Source: Nocardioides ginsengisegetis (GTDB lineage Bacteria; Actinomycetota; Actinomycetes; Propionibacteriales; Nocardioidaceae). From it: DNA of 64,000 bases. The stretch covers positions 555,501 through 619,500 of the forward strand of contig NZ_JACGXA010000001.1 of NCBI RefSeq assembly GCF_014138045.1, written 5' to 3'. Made by a program: the position numbers and the translations under genes. Every line of letters starts with the position of its first letter. Within the stretch, counting starts at the first letter, position 1. The notes below the pieces were generated by a model, which was not told the origin of the DNA, searched no databases, and saw only the letters and a program-made list of their open reading frames with translations. Below are positions 1 to 8,231 of this stretch, in pieces.

Positions 1-12
1 GAAGAAGGACTC

Positions 13-240
13 GTGAAGTTCGAACGCAAGCACGCCTGGCTGCTCCTCGTGGTGGCCCTCTGGAACGTCCTCATCTGGCTGACGTTCGCCAAGAACCTCT
101 CGGCGGCGCACTCCCGCGGCGAGTCCCACCCCACCGGCTACTGGGTCGCCCACACGATCCTGATCGTCGTGGACCTCGTCATCGCTGGCGTCCTCGGCGC
201 CCTCGCCGCGAAGGCCTTCCGGGCGACGCGGTCCTCCTGA
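13..240 (+). CDS. SCO4848-family small membrane protein
   Basis: Small inner-membrane protein of 75 residues with no known activity. Two hydrophobic helices are visible, about residues 8-27 and 46-67, separated by a short polar loop, and the tail is basic. The pattern (charged start, WNVLIWLTFAKNL in helix 1, a histidine/valine-rich second helix) matches my memory of the actinobacterial SCO4848 family, which also lies near succinate dehydrogenase genes in Streptomyces. GTG start at 13 follows GAAGAAGGA. It is probably monocistronic: a strong palindrome lies downstream at 312-337. Upstream sequence is outside the window, so an operon with an earlier gene cannot be excluded. Confidence 0.75.
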   Translation: MKFERKHAWLLLVVALWNVLIWLTFAKNLSAAHSRGESHPTGYWVAHTILIVVDLVIAGVLGALAAKAFRATRSS

Positions 241-311
241 TTCCTGCCGACTCCGGCGCTCTCCGGCGCCGCGCGGTCGCGGGTGAGGTGGCTGGGGGAG
301 CTGTGTGGGTC

Positions 312-337
312 GGAATCGCCGGTTCACCGGCGATTCC
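312..337. repeat. Palindromic repeat A, copy 1
   Basis: Perfect inverted repeat with 12-base arms (GGAATCGCCGGT) and a 2-base loop. It is a variant of the 26-base element found at 53208-53233 and 54372-54397. It lies 3' of the small membrane protein gene and could act as a terminator hairpin, but has no T tract. Confidence 0.8.
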
Positions 338-341
338 TCCC

Positions 342-357
342 TCCTGCGTGCGCAGGA
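342..357. repeat. Short inverted repeat TCCTGCG/CGCAGGA
   Basis: Seven-base arms around a 2-base loop, immediately after palindrome A copy 1. Together the two hairpins form a compact structured block between the first two genes. Confidence 0.55.
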
Positions 358-427
358 TCATCACGGGGCGCGCGGAAATGATGATCGTGCGCACTCGGGC
401 CCTTGGCCGTGATGTCGTCGCAGTCAG

Positions 428-475
428 GACATGTGAGATGTCTTAGCGGTGTAAGTCTATGTAGTTGATATACAT
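428..475 (+). promoter_or_regulatory. Upstream region of the cupin/rhodanese pair with two inverted repeats
   Basis: The region is unusually A/T-rich for this genome. It contains GACAT-N5-ATGTC at 428-442 and ATGTA-N7-TACAT at 459-475, the latter 7 bases before the ATG at 483. These are plausible operator or promoter elements for the sulfur gene pair. No canonical -35/-10 pair is convincing. Confidence 0.35.
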
Positions 476-482
476 TGGTCGC

Positions 483-935
483 ATGTCCGACCTCACCGTC
501 ACGCTTCCCCTGCTCGAGACCCTGCGCGCCCAGGCCCGGGACCCCGGCCTCCTCGACCTGGTCCAGCGCCACCCGACCGAGAGGTCCTGGCTCCAGCTGC
601 CGTCACACGACGACGTGACCATGTGGCTGATCGCCTGGCCCGCCGGATCCAGCACCGACTGGCACGACCACGGACCGGCGTCCGGGGCCTTCGTCGTGCT
701 GGAGGGGACGCTGGTCGAGCACAGCTGGCTGGGGGCGCTCCGGGTCTGCCGCCTGGGCGTGGGCGACGCCCGCGAGTTCGCCCCCGACCACGTCCACGAC
801 GTGCGCAACACCTCCGCGAGGCCGGCGGTGTCCCTGCACGCCTACTCCCCGCGGCTGGAGGCGATGACGCGCTACCGTTTCCTGGGGGACCGCATCGAGG
901 CGATCGGGGTCGAGAGGGCCGGTGAGGGCTGGTGA
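483..935 (+). CDS. Cysteine dioxygenase-type cupin protein
   Basis: Predicted cytosolic iron-dependent cupin of 150 residues in the cysteine dioxygenase family, which oxidises L-cysteine to cysteine sulfinate. The expected 3-His metal site is visible: H61-x-H63 in the DWHDHG motif and H103 or H105 in FAPDHVHDV. Bacterial family members are usually 170-200 residues, so this is a compact form. The ATG at 483 is preferred over an in-frame ATG at 465, because the 465 start would only add MIYIGR from the A/T-rich promoter region. The gene overlaps the rhodanese gene by 4 bases (GTGA), so the two are translationally coupled, which supports a role in cysteine/sulfur catabolism. Substrate is inferred; some relatives act on 3-mercaptopropionate. 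Confidence 0.78.
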   Translation: MSDLTVTLPLLETLRAQARDPGLLDLVQRHPTERSWLQLPSHDDVTMWLIAWPAGSSTDWHDHGPASGAFVVLEGTLVEHSWLGALRVCRLGVGDAREFAPDHVHDVRNTSARPAVSLHAYSPRLEAMTRYRFLGDRIEAIGVERAGEGW

Positions 936-1354
936 GCGGTGACGAGACGCCCCGCTACGACGGCGTGGACGAGATGCTGGCCGACGCCCGCTCCCACCTC
1001 GACCGCGTCGACGCGGCCGAGGCGCACCGGGAGCTGCTCGCCGGAGACGCCCTCCTCGTCGACATCCGGCCCGCCGCCCAGCGCCGGGCGGAGGGCGAGG
1101 TGGACCCTGGGCTGCCGGTGCAGGTGATCGAGCGCAACGTGCTCGAGTGGCGGTTCGACCCGCGCAGCGACGCGCGGGTCCCGGAGGCGTCGTACGACGC
1201 CCGGGTGATCGTGCTGTGCCAGGAGGGCTACACCTCGTCGCTGGCCGCCCATGCGCTGCAGCAGCTGGGGATCCACCGGGCCACCGATGTGGTCGGGGGC
1301 TTCGCCGCGTGGCGGGAGGCGGGCCTGCCCGTCGCAGCCGACCCCCACCCATGA
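932..1354 (+). CDS. Rhodanese-like sulfurtransferase
   Basis: Single-domain rhodanese of 140 residues. The active-site loop follows C96 in LCQEGYTSS, and the CDC25-like LVDIRP motif lies at 42-47. Rhodaneses move sulfane sulfur from thiosulfate or persulfide to an acceptor such as cyanide or a protein thiol. The GTG start at 932 overlaps the cupin stop, so both proteins are probably made together; cysteine oxidation would supply sulfite or sulfane sulfur to this enzyme. The N-terminal 30 residues precede the fold and are helical. The C-terminal VVGGFAAWREAGLPV is typical of the domain end. Acceptor unknown. Confidence 0.83.
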   Translation: MSGDETPRYDGVDEMLADARSHLDRVDAAEAHRELLAGDALLVDIRPAAQRRAEGEVDPGLPVQVIERNVLEWRFDPRSDARVPEASYDARVIVLCQEGYTSSLAAHALQQLGIHRATDVVGGFAAWREAGLPVAADPHP

Positions 1355-1418
1355 CCTGACTCGTTGACGGCGGCATTCGCGCGTGGAACCGTGAGACGGG
1401 TCCGGAAGGGGGAGTGCG

Positions 1419-2516
1419 ATGCCCCGACAGGGTCTGCCTCGTGTGGCACTGGTGATCCTCGGATTCGTGACGCTGCTCGCGTGCACCGAGTCGCCGCCGT
1501 CTGCCCGACCGCTGCCGAGCCACGCGGAGATCGCCGACGGGATCGCCGAGTTCGCGCCGCTGATCGACGGCTTCGACCAGGTGCGGGCCATCGTCGTGCA
1601 TGCCGACGGTGACATGGTCTTCGAGGAGTACTACGGGACGTCGGGGGAGGCCTACTGGAACACGCAGTCCGTCACCAAGAGCGTGATGTCGACCCTGGTC
1701 GGCATTGCCATCGGCGAAGGACTGATCCAGAGCGTCGACCAGACTCTGGGCGAGCTGCTGCCCGCGTATGCCTCCGACATGTCGCCAGCGATCGCCGCCA
1801 CCACCCTCCGGCAGGTGCTCACGATGACCGCGGGCTTCGGCAACCCCATGAGCCCGACGGTCACCGACTTCACCGGATCGAAGGATTGGGTGCGGAGCAT
1901 CCTGGCCAACCCCGTCTCCCCGCCGGGGGCGGACTTCGCCTATTCCAACGGGGACGCTCACCTGCTGTCGGCCGTCCTCCGGGAGGCGACCGGCATGTCC
2001 GTCCTGACCTACGCACGTTCGAGGCTCTTCGACCCCTTGGGCATCGACAGCAGGCCGGCTGCCCAGCTACCCCCGAAGGCATCCAGCGTGGCTGCCTACG
2101 ACAAGGCCGATTTCGCCTGGCCGGTCGATCCGCAGGACCTCAACCTGGGATGGGCGTTGCTCAAGCTTCGTCCGAAGGACATGGTGAACCTGGGGCTGCT
2201 GTACCTCGCTGAGGGCCGTTGGAAGGACAGGCAGCTGGTTCCCGCCGATTGGGTGCACGACGCCACCACGACGCAGGTGCCTGCCCAGGGCTCAGGAGAG
2301 GGCTACGGCTACCTGTGGTGGACCGGGGAGGTCGACGGTGACCCCGTGTTCCGGGCGGTGGGAAGCGGCGGTCAACTGATCGAAGTCGTCCCGAGCCGCC
2401 ACCTGGTGGTGGCCGTTGCCACCGAGCTGCGGCTCGCCGACCCGACCAGTCTCGGCGTGGCCGACAGCGCGCTGATCAGCCTCGTCGAGGACGGCATCGT
2501 GGCCACCTTCGACTGA
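1419..2516 (+). CDS. Lipoprotein serine hydrolase of the beta-lactamase/esterase (class C) fold
   Basis: Predicted secreted lipoprotein of 365 residues: hydrophobic signal segment 8-21 ending in lipobox LLAC with C22 as the lipidation site. The penicillin-recognising fold is shown by S84-V-T-K87 (SxxK nucleophile and base), a YSN motif near residue 173 (second catalytic tyrosine) and a C-terminal GSGGQ element in place of KTG. Family members include beta-lactamases, DD-peptidases and 6-aminohexanoate-dimer-hydrolase-like esterases; the KTG replacement makes an esterase/amidase more likely than an antibiotic-hydrolysing enzyme. It stands alone between the rhodanese gene and the convergent sdh operon. 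True substrate cannot be read from sequence. Confidence 0.8.
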   Translation: MPRQGLPRVALVILGFVTLLACTESPPSARPLPSHAEIADGIAEFAPLIDGFDQVRAIVVHADGDMVFEEYYGTSGEAYWNTQSVTKSVMSTLVGIAIGEGLIQSVDQTLGELLPAYASDMSPAIAATTLRQVLTMTAGFGNPMSPTVTDFTGSKDWVRSILANPVSPPGADFAYSNGDAHLLSAVLREATGMSVLTYARSRLFDPLGIDSRPAAQLPPKASSVAAYDKADFAWPVDPQDLNLGWALLKLRPKDMVNLGLLYLAEGRWKDRQLVPADWVHDATTTQVPAQGSGEGYGYLWWTGEVDGDPVFRAVGSGGQLIEVVPSRHLVVAVATELRLADPTSLGVADSALISLVEDGIVATFD

Positions 2517-2540
2517 CGACGACTGACCCCCTGAAATGAG

Positions 2541-2622
2541 TCGAGTCGGCGCAACTGCCGGAGGAGTCCCGGGCAGGTGCGCCGACTCGAAGGTCTTGAG
2601 CGCGGCAGGTGCGCCGACTCGA
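2541..2622. repeat. Inverted and direct copies of a CGAGTCGGCGCAACTGCCGG element
   Basis: Left arm 2541-2561 pairs with 2570-2590 at 19 of 21 positions. A further copy of the right arm (GGCAGGTGCGCCGACTCGA) follows at 2604-2622, directly next to the sdhB stop at 2624. The 20-base core recurs exactly at 52736-52755. The block separates convergent genes and may serve as a bidirectional terminator. Confidence 0.82.
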
Positions 2623-2623
2623 C

Positions 2624-3367
2624 CTACAGGCCGTGACGCATGGCGGCGTGCAGGTCCCAGTTGAGGCGGGAGATCACGTCGAGCGGGATCTCCTTGGGGC
2701 ACGCGGCGGTGCACTCGCCGATGTTGGTGCAGCCACCGAAGCCCTCGTGGTCGTGCTGGCCGACCATCTCCACGACGCGGGTGTCGCGCTCGGGCTGGCC
2801 CTGGGGCAGCTCGCCGAGGTGGGTGATCTTGGCACCCATGAACAGCGAGGCCGAGCCGTTGGGGCAGGCGGCGACGCAGGCGCCGCAGCCGATGCAGGTC
2901 GCCACGTTGAACGCGCGCAGCGCGTCGTCGCGGGGGACCGGGGTGGCGTGTGCCTCGGGCGCCGAACCGGTGTTGACCGAGATGTAGCCGCCGGCCTGGA
3001 TGATCCGGTCGAACGCGCCGCGGTCGACGCAGAGGTCCTTGACCACCGGGAACGCGTCGGCGCGCCACGGCTCGATGACGATCTCGTCGCCGTCCTTGAA
3101 GGAGCGCATGTGCAGCTGGCAGGTCGTGGTGACCTCGGGGCCGTGGGCCTGGCCGTTGATCATCAGGCCGCACATGCCGCAGATGCCCTCGCGACAGTCG
3201 GAGTCGAACGCGACCGGCTCCTCGCCCTTGGCCTGAAGCTCCTCGTTGAGGACGTCGAGCATCTCGAGGAACGACATGTCCTCGGACACGTCATCGATCT
3301 CGTAGGTGTGCATGGCGCCCTCGGAAGCCGCGTCGGCCTGGCGCCAGATCTTGAGGGTGAGTCTCAC
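2624..3367 (-). CDS. sdhB: Succinate dehydrogenase iron-sulfur subunit (haem-type complex)
   Basis: Iron-sulfur subunit of succinate:quinone oxidoreductase, 247 residues, carrying electrons from FAD in SdhA to the membrane quinone site. The N-terminal ferredoxin domain has C58, C63, C66 (CREGICGMC) and a fourth cysteine near 83 for the [2Fe-2S] centre. The C-terminal domain has [14 protein letters not shown] and a later [12 protein letters not shown] for the [4Fe-4S] and [3Fe-4S] centres. The GTG at 3367 overlaps the sdhA stop (GTGA), giving translational coupling. It is last in the minus-strand order sdhC-sdhA-sdhB. It is a different lineage from the second SdhB at 10117-10893. Confidence 0.96.
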   Translation of the reverse strand: MRLTLKIWRQADAASEGAMHTYEIDDVSEDMSFLEMLDVLNEELQAKGEEPVAFDSDCREGICGMCGLMINGQAHGPEVTTTCQLHMRSFKDGDEIVIEPWRADAFPVVKDLCVDRGAFDRIIQAGGYISVNTGSAPEAHATPVPRDDALRAFNVATCIGCGACVAACPNGSASLFMGAKITHLGELPQGQPERDTRVVEMVGQHDHEGFGGCTNIGECTAACPKEIPLDVISRLNWDLHAAMRHGL

Positions 3368-5391
3368 TTGTAGCTCCGCTGCTTCATCTCGATGGCCGTG
3401 TAGATCAGTTCTTCCTTGTGCAGAATCGGCGCCTCGCCGTCGCCGGCGAACTCCCAGGCCGCGACGTAGGCGAACTCGTCGTCGTGGCGCAGCGCCTCGC
3501 CGTCCTCGGTCTGCGACTCGCCACGGAAGTGGCCGCCACAGGACTCGCGACGGTTGAGCGCGTCGATGCACATGAGCTCACCGAGCTCGATGAAGTCGGC
3601 CACGCGGCCGGCCTTCTCCAGCGACTGGTTGAGGCTCTCGGCGCTGCCGAGGACCTTCACGTTGCGCCAGAAGTCGTCCTTGAGGGTGCGGATGAGGTCG
3701 ATGGCCTTCTTCAGGCCCTCCTCGGTCCGCTCCATGCCGCAGTACTCCCACATGATGTTGCCGAGCTCGCGGTGGTAGGAGTCGACGCTGCGGGTGCCGT
3801 TGCTGTTCATGAACGTGTCGATGCGGGTGCGCACCGCCTGCTCGGCCTCGACGACCGCCGGGTGGTCGGCCGGGACCGGCTCGAACGGGCCGTCCGCGAG
3901 GTAGTCGCGGATCGTGTGGGGGAGGACGAAGTAGCCGTCCGCGAGGCCCTGCATCAGCGCCGAGGCACCGAGGCGGTTGGCGCCGTGGTCGGAGAAGTTC
4001 GCCTCGCCGGTGACGAAGAGGCCCTCGATGCTCGACATCAGGTCGTAGTCGACCCACAGGCCGCCCATGACGTAGTGCACGGCCGGGTAGATGCGCATCG
4101 GCGTGGAGTAGGGGTCCTCGCCGGTGATCCGGGCGTACATGTCGAAGAGGTTGTCGTACTTCTCCTCGATGCCGTCGCGGCCCAGGCGCTCGATCGCGGC
4201 GCTGAAGTCGAGGTAGACACCCCGGCGCACGCCCTCGACGGCCGGGCCGACGCCGCGGCCCTCGTCGCAGACGTTCTTCGCGGCCCGCGAGGCGATGTCG
4301 CGGGGGACCAGGTTGCCGAAGGAGGGGTAGATCCGCTCCAGGTAGTAGTCGCGGTCCTCCTCGGGGATGTCGCGCGGGTCCTTCTCGCAGTCCGAGGCCT
4401 TCTTGGGCACCCAGATCCGGCCGTCGTTGCGCAGCGACTCCGACATCAGGGTCAGCTTCGACTGGTGCGCGCCCGAGACCGGGATGCAGGTCGGGTGGAT
4501 CTGCGTGTAGCAGGGGTTGGCCATGTAGGCGCCCTTGCGGTGTGCACGCCACGACGCGGTGACGTTGCAGCCCATCGCGTTGGTGGAGAGGTAGAAGACG
4601 TTGCCGTAGCCGCCGCTGGCGAGCACGACCACGTCGGCCAGGTGGGTCTCGATCTCGCCGGTGACCATGTCGCGGGCGATGATGCCGCGGGCCTTGCCGT
4701 CCACGATGATCACTTCGAGCATCTCGTGGCGGGTGAAGGTCTCCACCGTGCCGGCCGCGACCTGGCGCTCGAGGGCCTGGTAGGCGCCGAGCAGCAGCTG
4801 CTGGCCCGTCTGGCCGCGGGCGTAGAACGTGCGGGAGACCTGGACGCCGCCGAAGGAGCGGTTGTCCAGCAGGCCGCCGTACTCGCGGGCGAAGGGGACG
4901 CCCTGCGCGACGCACTGGTCGATGATGTTCGTCGAGACCTCGGCGAGGCGGTAGACGTTGGACTCCCGCGAGCGGTAGTCGCCGCCCTTGACGGTGTCGT
5001 AGAAGAGGCGGTGGACGGAGTCGCCGTCCTCCTTGTAGTTCTTCGCGGCGTTGATGCCGCCCTGGGCCGCGATCGAGTGCGCGCGGCGCGGGGAGTCCTG
5101 GTAGCAGAAGGACTTCACGTTGTAGCCGGCCTCGCCGAGCGTGGCCGCGGCGGAGCCGCCGGCCAGGCCGGTGCCGACAATGATGATCGACAGCTTGCGG
5201 CGGTTGGACGGGTTGACCAGGCGGGCCTCGAACTTGCGGGTCTGCCAGCGGTCGGCGATCGGGCCGCCCGGCGCCTTGGTGTCGGCGATCGGGGCACCGG
5301 GGGTGTAGTAGCCCGCGGCGTCGTCGCTCTGGGCGCCCGGTCCGTCGTGCGAGGGGTCGGACGTGAGGGTGGTGTCCGGCATGTCGGTCAT
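3364..5391 (-). CDS. sdhA: Succinate dehydrogenase flavoprotein subunit (haem-type complex)
   Basis: Catalytic subunit of 675 residues oxidising succinate to fumarate with covalent FAD. A proline/glycine-rich extension of about 60 residues precedes the FAD-binding GTGLAGG at 73-79. The [14 protein letters not shown] segment carries the histidine for covalent flavin, and HPT and [14 protein letters not shown] active-site and dinucleotide segments follow. The length and close linkage to a single five-helix cytochrome b subunit match the actinobacterial/Bacillus-type complex. The ATG at 5391 lies 10 bases after the sdhC stop, and the 3' end overlaps sdhB by 4 bases. Respiratory direction (succinate oxidation) is assumed; the reverse is possible under low oxygen. 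Confidence 0.96.
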   Translation of the reverse strand: MTDMPDTTLTSDPSHDGPGAQSDDAAGYYTPGAPIADTKAPGGPIADRWQTRKFEARLVNPSNRRKLSIIIVGTGLAGGSAAATLGEAGYNVKSFCYQDSPRRAHSIAAQGGINAAKNYKEDGDSVHRLFYDTVKGGDYRSRESNVYRLAEVSTNIIDQCVAQGVPFAREYGGLLDNRSFGGVQVSRTFYARGQTGQQLLLGAYQALERQVAAGTVETFTRHEMLEVIIVDGKARGIIARDMVTGEIETHLADVVVLASGGYGNVFYLSTNAMGCNVTASWRAHRKGAYMANPCYTQIHPTCIPVSGAHQSKLTLMSESLRNDGRIWVPKKASDCEKDPRDIPEEDRDYYLERIYPSFGNLVPRDIASRAAKNVCDEGRGVGPAVEGVRRGVYLDFSAAIERLGRDGIEEKYDNLFDMYARITGEDPYSTPMRIYPAVHYVMGGLWVDYDLMSSIEGLFVTGEANFSDHGANRLGASALMQGLADGYFVLPHTIRDYLADGPFEPVPADHPAVVEAEQAVRTRIDTFMNSNGTRSVDSYHRELGNIMWEYCGMERTEEGLKKAIDLIRTLKDDFWRNVKVLGSAESLNQSLEKAGRVADFIELGELMCIDALNRRESCGGHFRGESQTEDGEALRHDDEFAYVAAWEFAGDGEAPILHKEELIYTAIEMKQRSYK

Positions 5392-5401
5392 GTGCGAGTC
5401 C

Positions 5402-6103
5402 TTACTTGGAGATGACGCCGACGAGGACGAAGATCGGCACGAGCGAGAAGCCGCCGGCGATCAGCACGGCGATGATCCAGCCGAGGCCCTTGGCGTTGCG
5501 CCGTGCCTTCGCGTTGTTGGTCAGGCCGAGGGTCTGCGCGGAGCTCCACACACCGTGGTGCAGGTGCAGGCCGAGCGCGGCCATCGCGACCAGGTAGATC
5601 AGCGTCAGCCACCACGTGTCGAAGCTGTCCACGAGCAGGTTGTAGGGGTCGTTGGTCGGACCGCCCTGCACGTTGACCTTGCCGACGGTGAAGTTCAGCA
5701 GGTGCCAGATGATGAACAGCAGCAGCGTCAGGCCGCCCCAGCGCATCATGCGCGAGGAGAACGACGACGCGAGGTTCTTCTTCACCTGGTAGCGGACCGT
5801 GCGGGCGCGCTTGGCGCGCTTCCACAGGGCCGCTGCCGAGTAGACGTGCACCACGAGCGCCACGATCAGCACCAGCCGGATCACCCACAGGAGACCCGAG
5901 TGCGGAAGCATCGGCTCGCCGATGGTCCGCAGGTGCTCGGCGTACTCGTTGTAGGCGTCATGGCCGGCAAAGGCCTTGAGGTTGCCGTACATGTGCAGGA
6001 GCACGAACCCGATGAAGATGATGCCGCTGACGGCCATCAGGAGCTTGAGTGCGATGGTCGAGCGCGTCGAGCGCGCTCCCTTGACAAGGGTCGTCGTTGC
6101 CAC
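5402..6103 (-). CDS. sdhC: Succinate dehydrogenase cytochrome b subunit
   Basis: Membrane anchor of 233 residues with five hydrophobic helices, binding haem b and quinone for the SdhAB head. Conserved histidines within helices are visible in [25 protein letters not shown] and LHLHHGVW, consistent with axial haem ligands. The GTG at 6103 gives the N-terminus [11 protein letters not shown], which fits the family. An in-frame ATG at 6139 would add 12 residues including tryptophan and proline and has no ribosome-binding site. First gene of the sdhCAB operon. Opposite in type to the anchor at 7415-8230, which shows no such haem-histidine pattern. Confidence 0.9.
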   Translation of the reverse strand: MATTTLVKGARSTRSTIALKLLMAVSGIIFIGFVLLHMYGNLKAFAGHDAYNEYAEHLRTIGEPMLPHSGLLWVIRLVLIVALVVHVYSAAALWKRAKRARTVRYQVKKNLASSFSSRMMRWGGLTLLLFIIWHLLNFTVGKVNVQGGPTNDPYNLLVDSFDTWWLTLIYLVAMAALGLHLHHGVWSSAQTLGLTNNAKARRNAKGLGWIIAVLIAGGFSLVPIFVLVGVISK

Positions 6104-6160
6104 GAAAGGCCACGCTACCGTCCGGGGGCCGTGCCCCATGCCGCGGGGAGTGTGACATAT

Positions 6161-6175
6161 GCCCGGTTACCGGGC
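6161..6175. repeat. Palindrome between glycosyltransferase and sdhC
   Basis: GCCCGGT-T-ACCGGGC, 7-base arms. It lies 17 bases past the stop of the minus-strand glycosyltransferase and upstream of sdhC, so it could end the former's transcript or act as an operator for the sdh operon. TGTGACATAT at 6151-6160 resembles half of a Crp/GlxR site, but the second half is missing. Confidence 0.4.
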
Positions 6176-6191
6176 GGTTGCCGCGGTTTTG

Positions 6192-7265
6192 TCACGCGTG
6201 GGCGTCGGCAAGGGGCCGTACGACGGGTGCCAGCCGGGCGTAGGTGCCCGCCACGAGCTCGTCCACGGCGTCGTGCCAGGTGCGTCCGGAGGCCAGCTCG
6301 CGGGCCCGGTCGCCGAGCAGCCCGCGGTGCGGGTCCGCAGCCACCGCGGCCACGGCCCGGCGGAGCCCGTGCGGGTCCGTGGGGTCGTAGAGCAGCCCGG
6401 TCTCCAGGCTGCGCACGACGTCGGGCGCGCCGCCCGAGCGCGGCGCCACGACGGGCACACCGCTCGCCGCGGCCTCGCGCAGCGCGTGGCTGCAGGTCTC
6501 GTGGCGGCCCGGGTGGACCAGGACGTCGAGCGAGGGCATCGCGACGGTCAGGTCGCCGGTCTCGAGAGCGCCGGTGAAGCGGGCCCGGGGGAGCCGGCCC
6601 TGCAGCCAGCCGCGCTGCGGGCCGTCGCCGACGATCACCGGCCGGATGCCGGGCACGGCCGCGAGCTCGGCCAGCCGGCGTACGTCGTGGCGCCGGTGCA
6701 GCGAGCCGACGTACCCCACGACGACCAGCGGGCCGCTGGCCGAGCGGGCGCGGGACCAGCTGGCGTGCAGCCACGGGTCGCGGAGCTGCGGGGCGAACGC
6801 GGCGGTGTCCACGCCCGGCGTCCAGAGGTCGGCGGCGACGCCGAACTCCGTCATCCGCTGCACCATCCACGGCGAGGTGACCACGACGGCGTCGGCGCGG
6901 TCGGCGACCTTGCTGCGCCAGTGGTCCGCGGTCTCGTCGAGGACCGAGGACTGCTCGACCACGACCGAGGGGATGCCCAGCCGGCGGGCGTGCTTGAGGG
7001 CCTTGCGGCCGATCGTGCCCGGCGAGGTCACGTGGACCAGGTCGGGGGCGAAGTCGACGAGCGCGTCGCGCACCTGGCTGCCCGGCTTCTCCAGCGGGCG
7101 GGTGCGCACGACGGGGCAGCGCCGGTAGGTCGACAGACCCGGCCCGGGCGCGATGATCCGCACCTCGTGACCGGTGTCGATGAGGTGATCGGCCACGGCC
7201 TTCACGGTCGTCGTGGTGCCGTCCACCGCCGGGTAGAAGGTCTCGGTGACCAGTGCGATCCTCAT
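6192..7265 (-). CDS. GT4-family glycosyltransferase, probable mannosyltransferase
   Basis: GT-B fold retaining glycosyltransferase of 357 residues. The N-terminus MRIALVTETFYPAVDGTTT resembles the actinobacterial GDP-mannose-dependent MgtA/PimB family. The C-terminal half has the nucleotide-sugar site HPGRHETCSHALREAAASG, with the acidic residue that replaces the second E of the EX7E motif region. It likely transfers mannose to a lipid or glycolipid acceptor at the cytosolic face of the membrane. The ATG at 7265 is chosen because the conserved beta strand begins there; an in-frame start 33 bases upstream lacks support. It is monocistronic between the two sdh operons. Acceptor is unknown. Confidence 0.83.
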   Translation of the reverse strand: MRIALVTETFYPAVDGTTTTVKAVADHLIDTGHEVRIIAPGPGLSTYRRCPVVRTRPLEKPGSQVRDALVDFAPDLVHVTSPGTIGRKALKHARRLGIPSVVVEQSSVLDETADHWRSKVADRADAVVVTSPWMVQRMTEFGVAADLWTPGVDTAAFAPQLRDPWLHASWSRARSASGPLVVVGYVGSLHRRHDVRRLAELAAVPGIRPVIVGDGPQRGWLQGRLPRARFTGALETGDLTVAMPSLDVLVHPGRHETCSHALREAAASGVPVVAPRSGGAPDVVRSLETGLLYDPTDPHGLRRAVAAVAADPHRGLLGDRARELASGRTWHDAVDELVAGTYARLAPVVRPLADAHA

Positions 7266-7414
7266 GCTCCCAGCGTGGGCGGTGCAGGCGACGCGCACGC
7301 TGCTTCGCCGTGACGTCGGCGTGAACTGTCGCTGAGACGGGGCGGTGTGGCCCCTTTCACATTGGCCCCAACCTGTGCAGACTCACCTCCAGCACCCGAC
7401 CAGCGGAGGTGGCG

Positions 7415-8230
7415 ATGGCGTCGACAGACGCTCGTACGGCTACAGGAGTGAACGGGCCCACCAGGGCCCGTATCGGCGTCAAGACCCTGCGGACGGACCG
7501 GTGGTGGCTCACGCCGCTGGCGACCTTCGTGGTGTTCACGGCCTTCGTCGTCTACGCGACGTGGCGGGCCTTCGCCGGGCACCACTACTACGCCGAGCCC
7601 TACCTCTCGCCGTTCTACTCGCCCTGCCTGACCGACTCCTGCGTGAGCGGGTCCTCGGACTTCGGGCAGCCGCTGAGCCTGTGGAGCCTGTCGCCAGCGC
7701 TGGTCATCCTGATCTTCCCGCTGGGCTTCCGGATGACCTGCTACTACTACCGCAAGGCCTACTACCGGGCCTTCTGGCTCTCCCCGCCGGCCTGCGCGGT
7801 GGCCGAGCCGCACGGCGCCTACTCGGGCGAGACGCGGTTCCCGCTGATCCTCCAGAACATCCACCGCTACTTCTGGTACGCCGCCGTGGTGGTCGCGCTG
7901 ATCCTCAGCTACGACGCGATCCTGGCCTTCGGGCCGGCCGAGGGCGAGTCCGACGGCATCCACATGGGCCTCGGCACCGTGCTGATGGTCGCCAACGTGG
8001 TGCTGATCTGGCTCTACACGCTGTCGTGCCACTCCTGCCGGCACATCACCGGCGGCCGGCTGCGGCACTTCTCCAGGCACCCGGTCCGCTACCGGATGTG
8101 GACCTTCGTCTCGAAGCTCAACACCAACCACGCCCGCTACGCGTGGTACTCCCTGTTCTCCGTCGCGCTGGTCGACCTCTACATCTACCTGCTCGCGACC
8201 AACGTCTTCGACGACCCGAGGTTCTTCTGA
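7415..8230 (+). CDS. Succinate dehydrogenase membrane subunit, mycobacterial Sdh1-like
   Basis: Polytopic membrane protein of 271 residues with about five helices (near 33-50, 91-107, 155-172, 183-204 and 235-262). It is first in an operon with a flavoprotein and an iron-sulfur subunit, so it must be their quinone-reducing anchor. It does not look like cytochrome b. Instead there are cysteines at 71, 76, 109 and 127 and a C205-H-S-C208-R-H210 cluster at a helix end. Mycobacterial Sdh1 is reported to hold a membrane-embedded Rieske-type FeS centre; these residues are candidate ligands here (inference). The ATG at 7415 is preferred over a GTG at 7409 because GGAGG ends 5 bases before it. Confidence 0.85.
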   Translation: MASTDARTATGVNGPTRARIGVKTLRTDRWWLTPLATFVVFTAFVVYATWRAFAGHHYYAEPYLSPFYSPCLTDSCVSGSSDFGQPLSLWSLSPALVILIFPLGFRMTCYYYRKAYYRAFWLSPPACAVAEPHGAYSGETRFPLILQNIHRYFWYAAVVVALILSYDAILAFGPAEGESDGIHMGLGTVLMVANVVLIWLYTLSCHSCRHITGGRLRHFSRHPVRYRMWTFVSKLNTNHARYAWYSLFSVALVDLYIYLLATNVFDDPRFF

Positions 8231-8231
8231 C

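Noticed and set aside
603..1961. A 452-codon minus-strand frame spanning the cupin, rhodanese and hydrolase genes
   Set aside because: Antisense to three recognisable genes and composed of R/P/G-rich sequence.
3418..5415. A 665-codon open frame on the plus strand opposite sdhA
   Set aside because: It is antisense to a gene with complete SdhA motifs; its product is low-complexity (V, A, R, D, G rich) with no domain, as expected for the complement of GC-rich codons.
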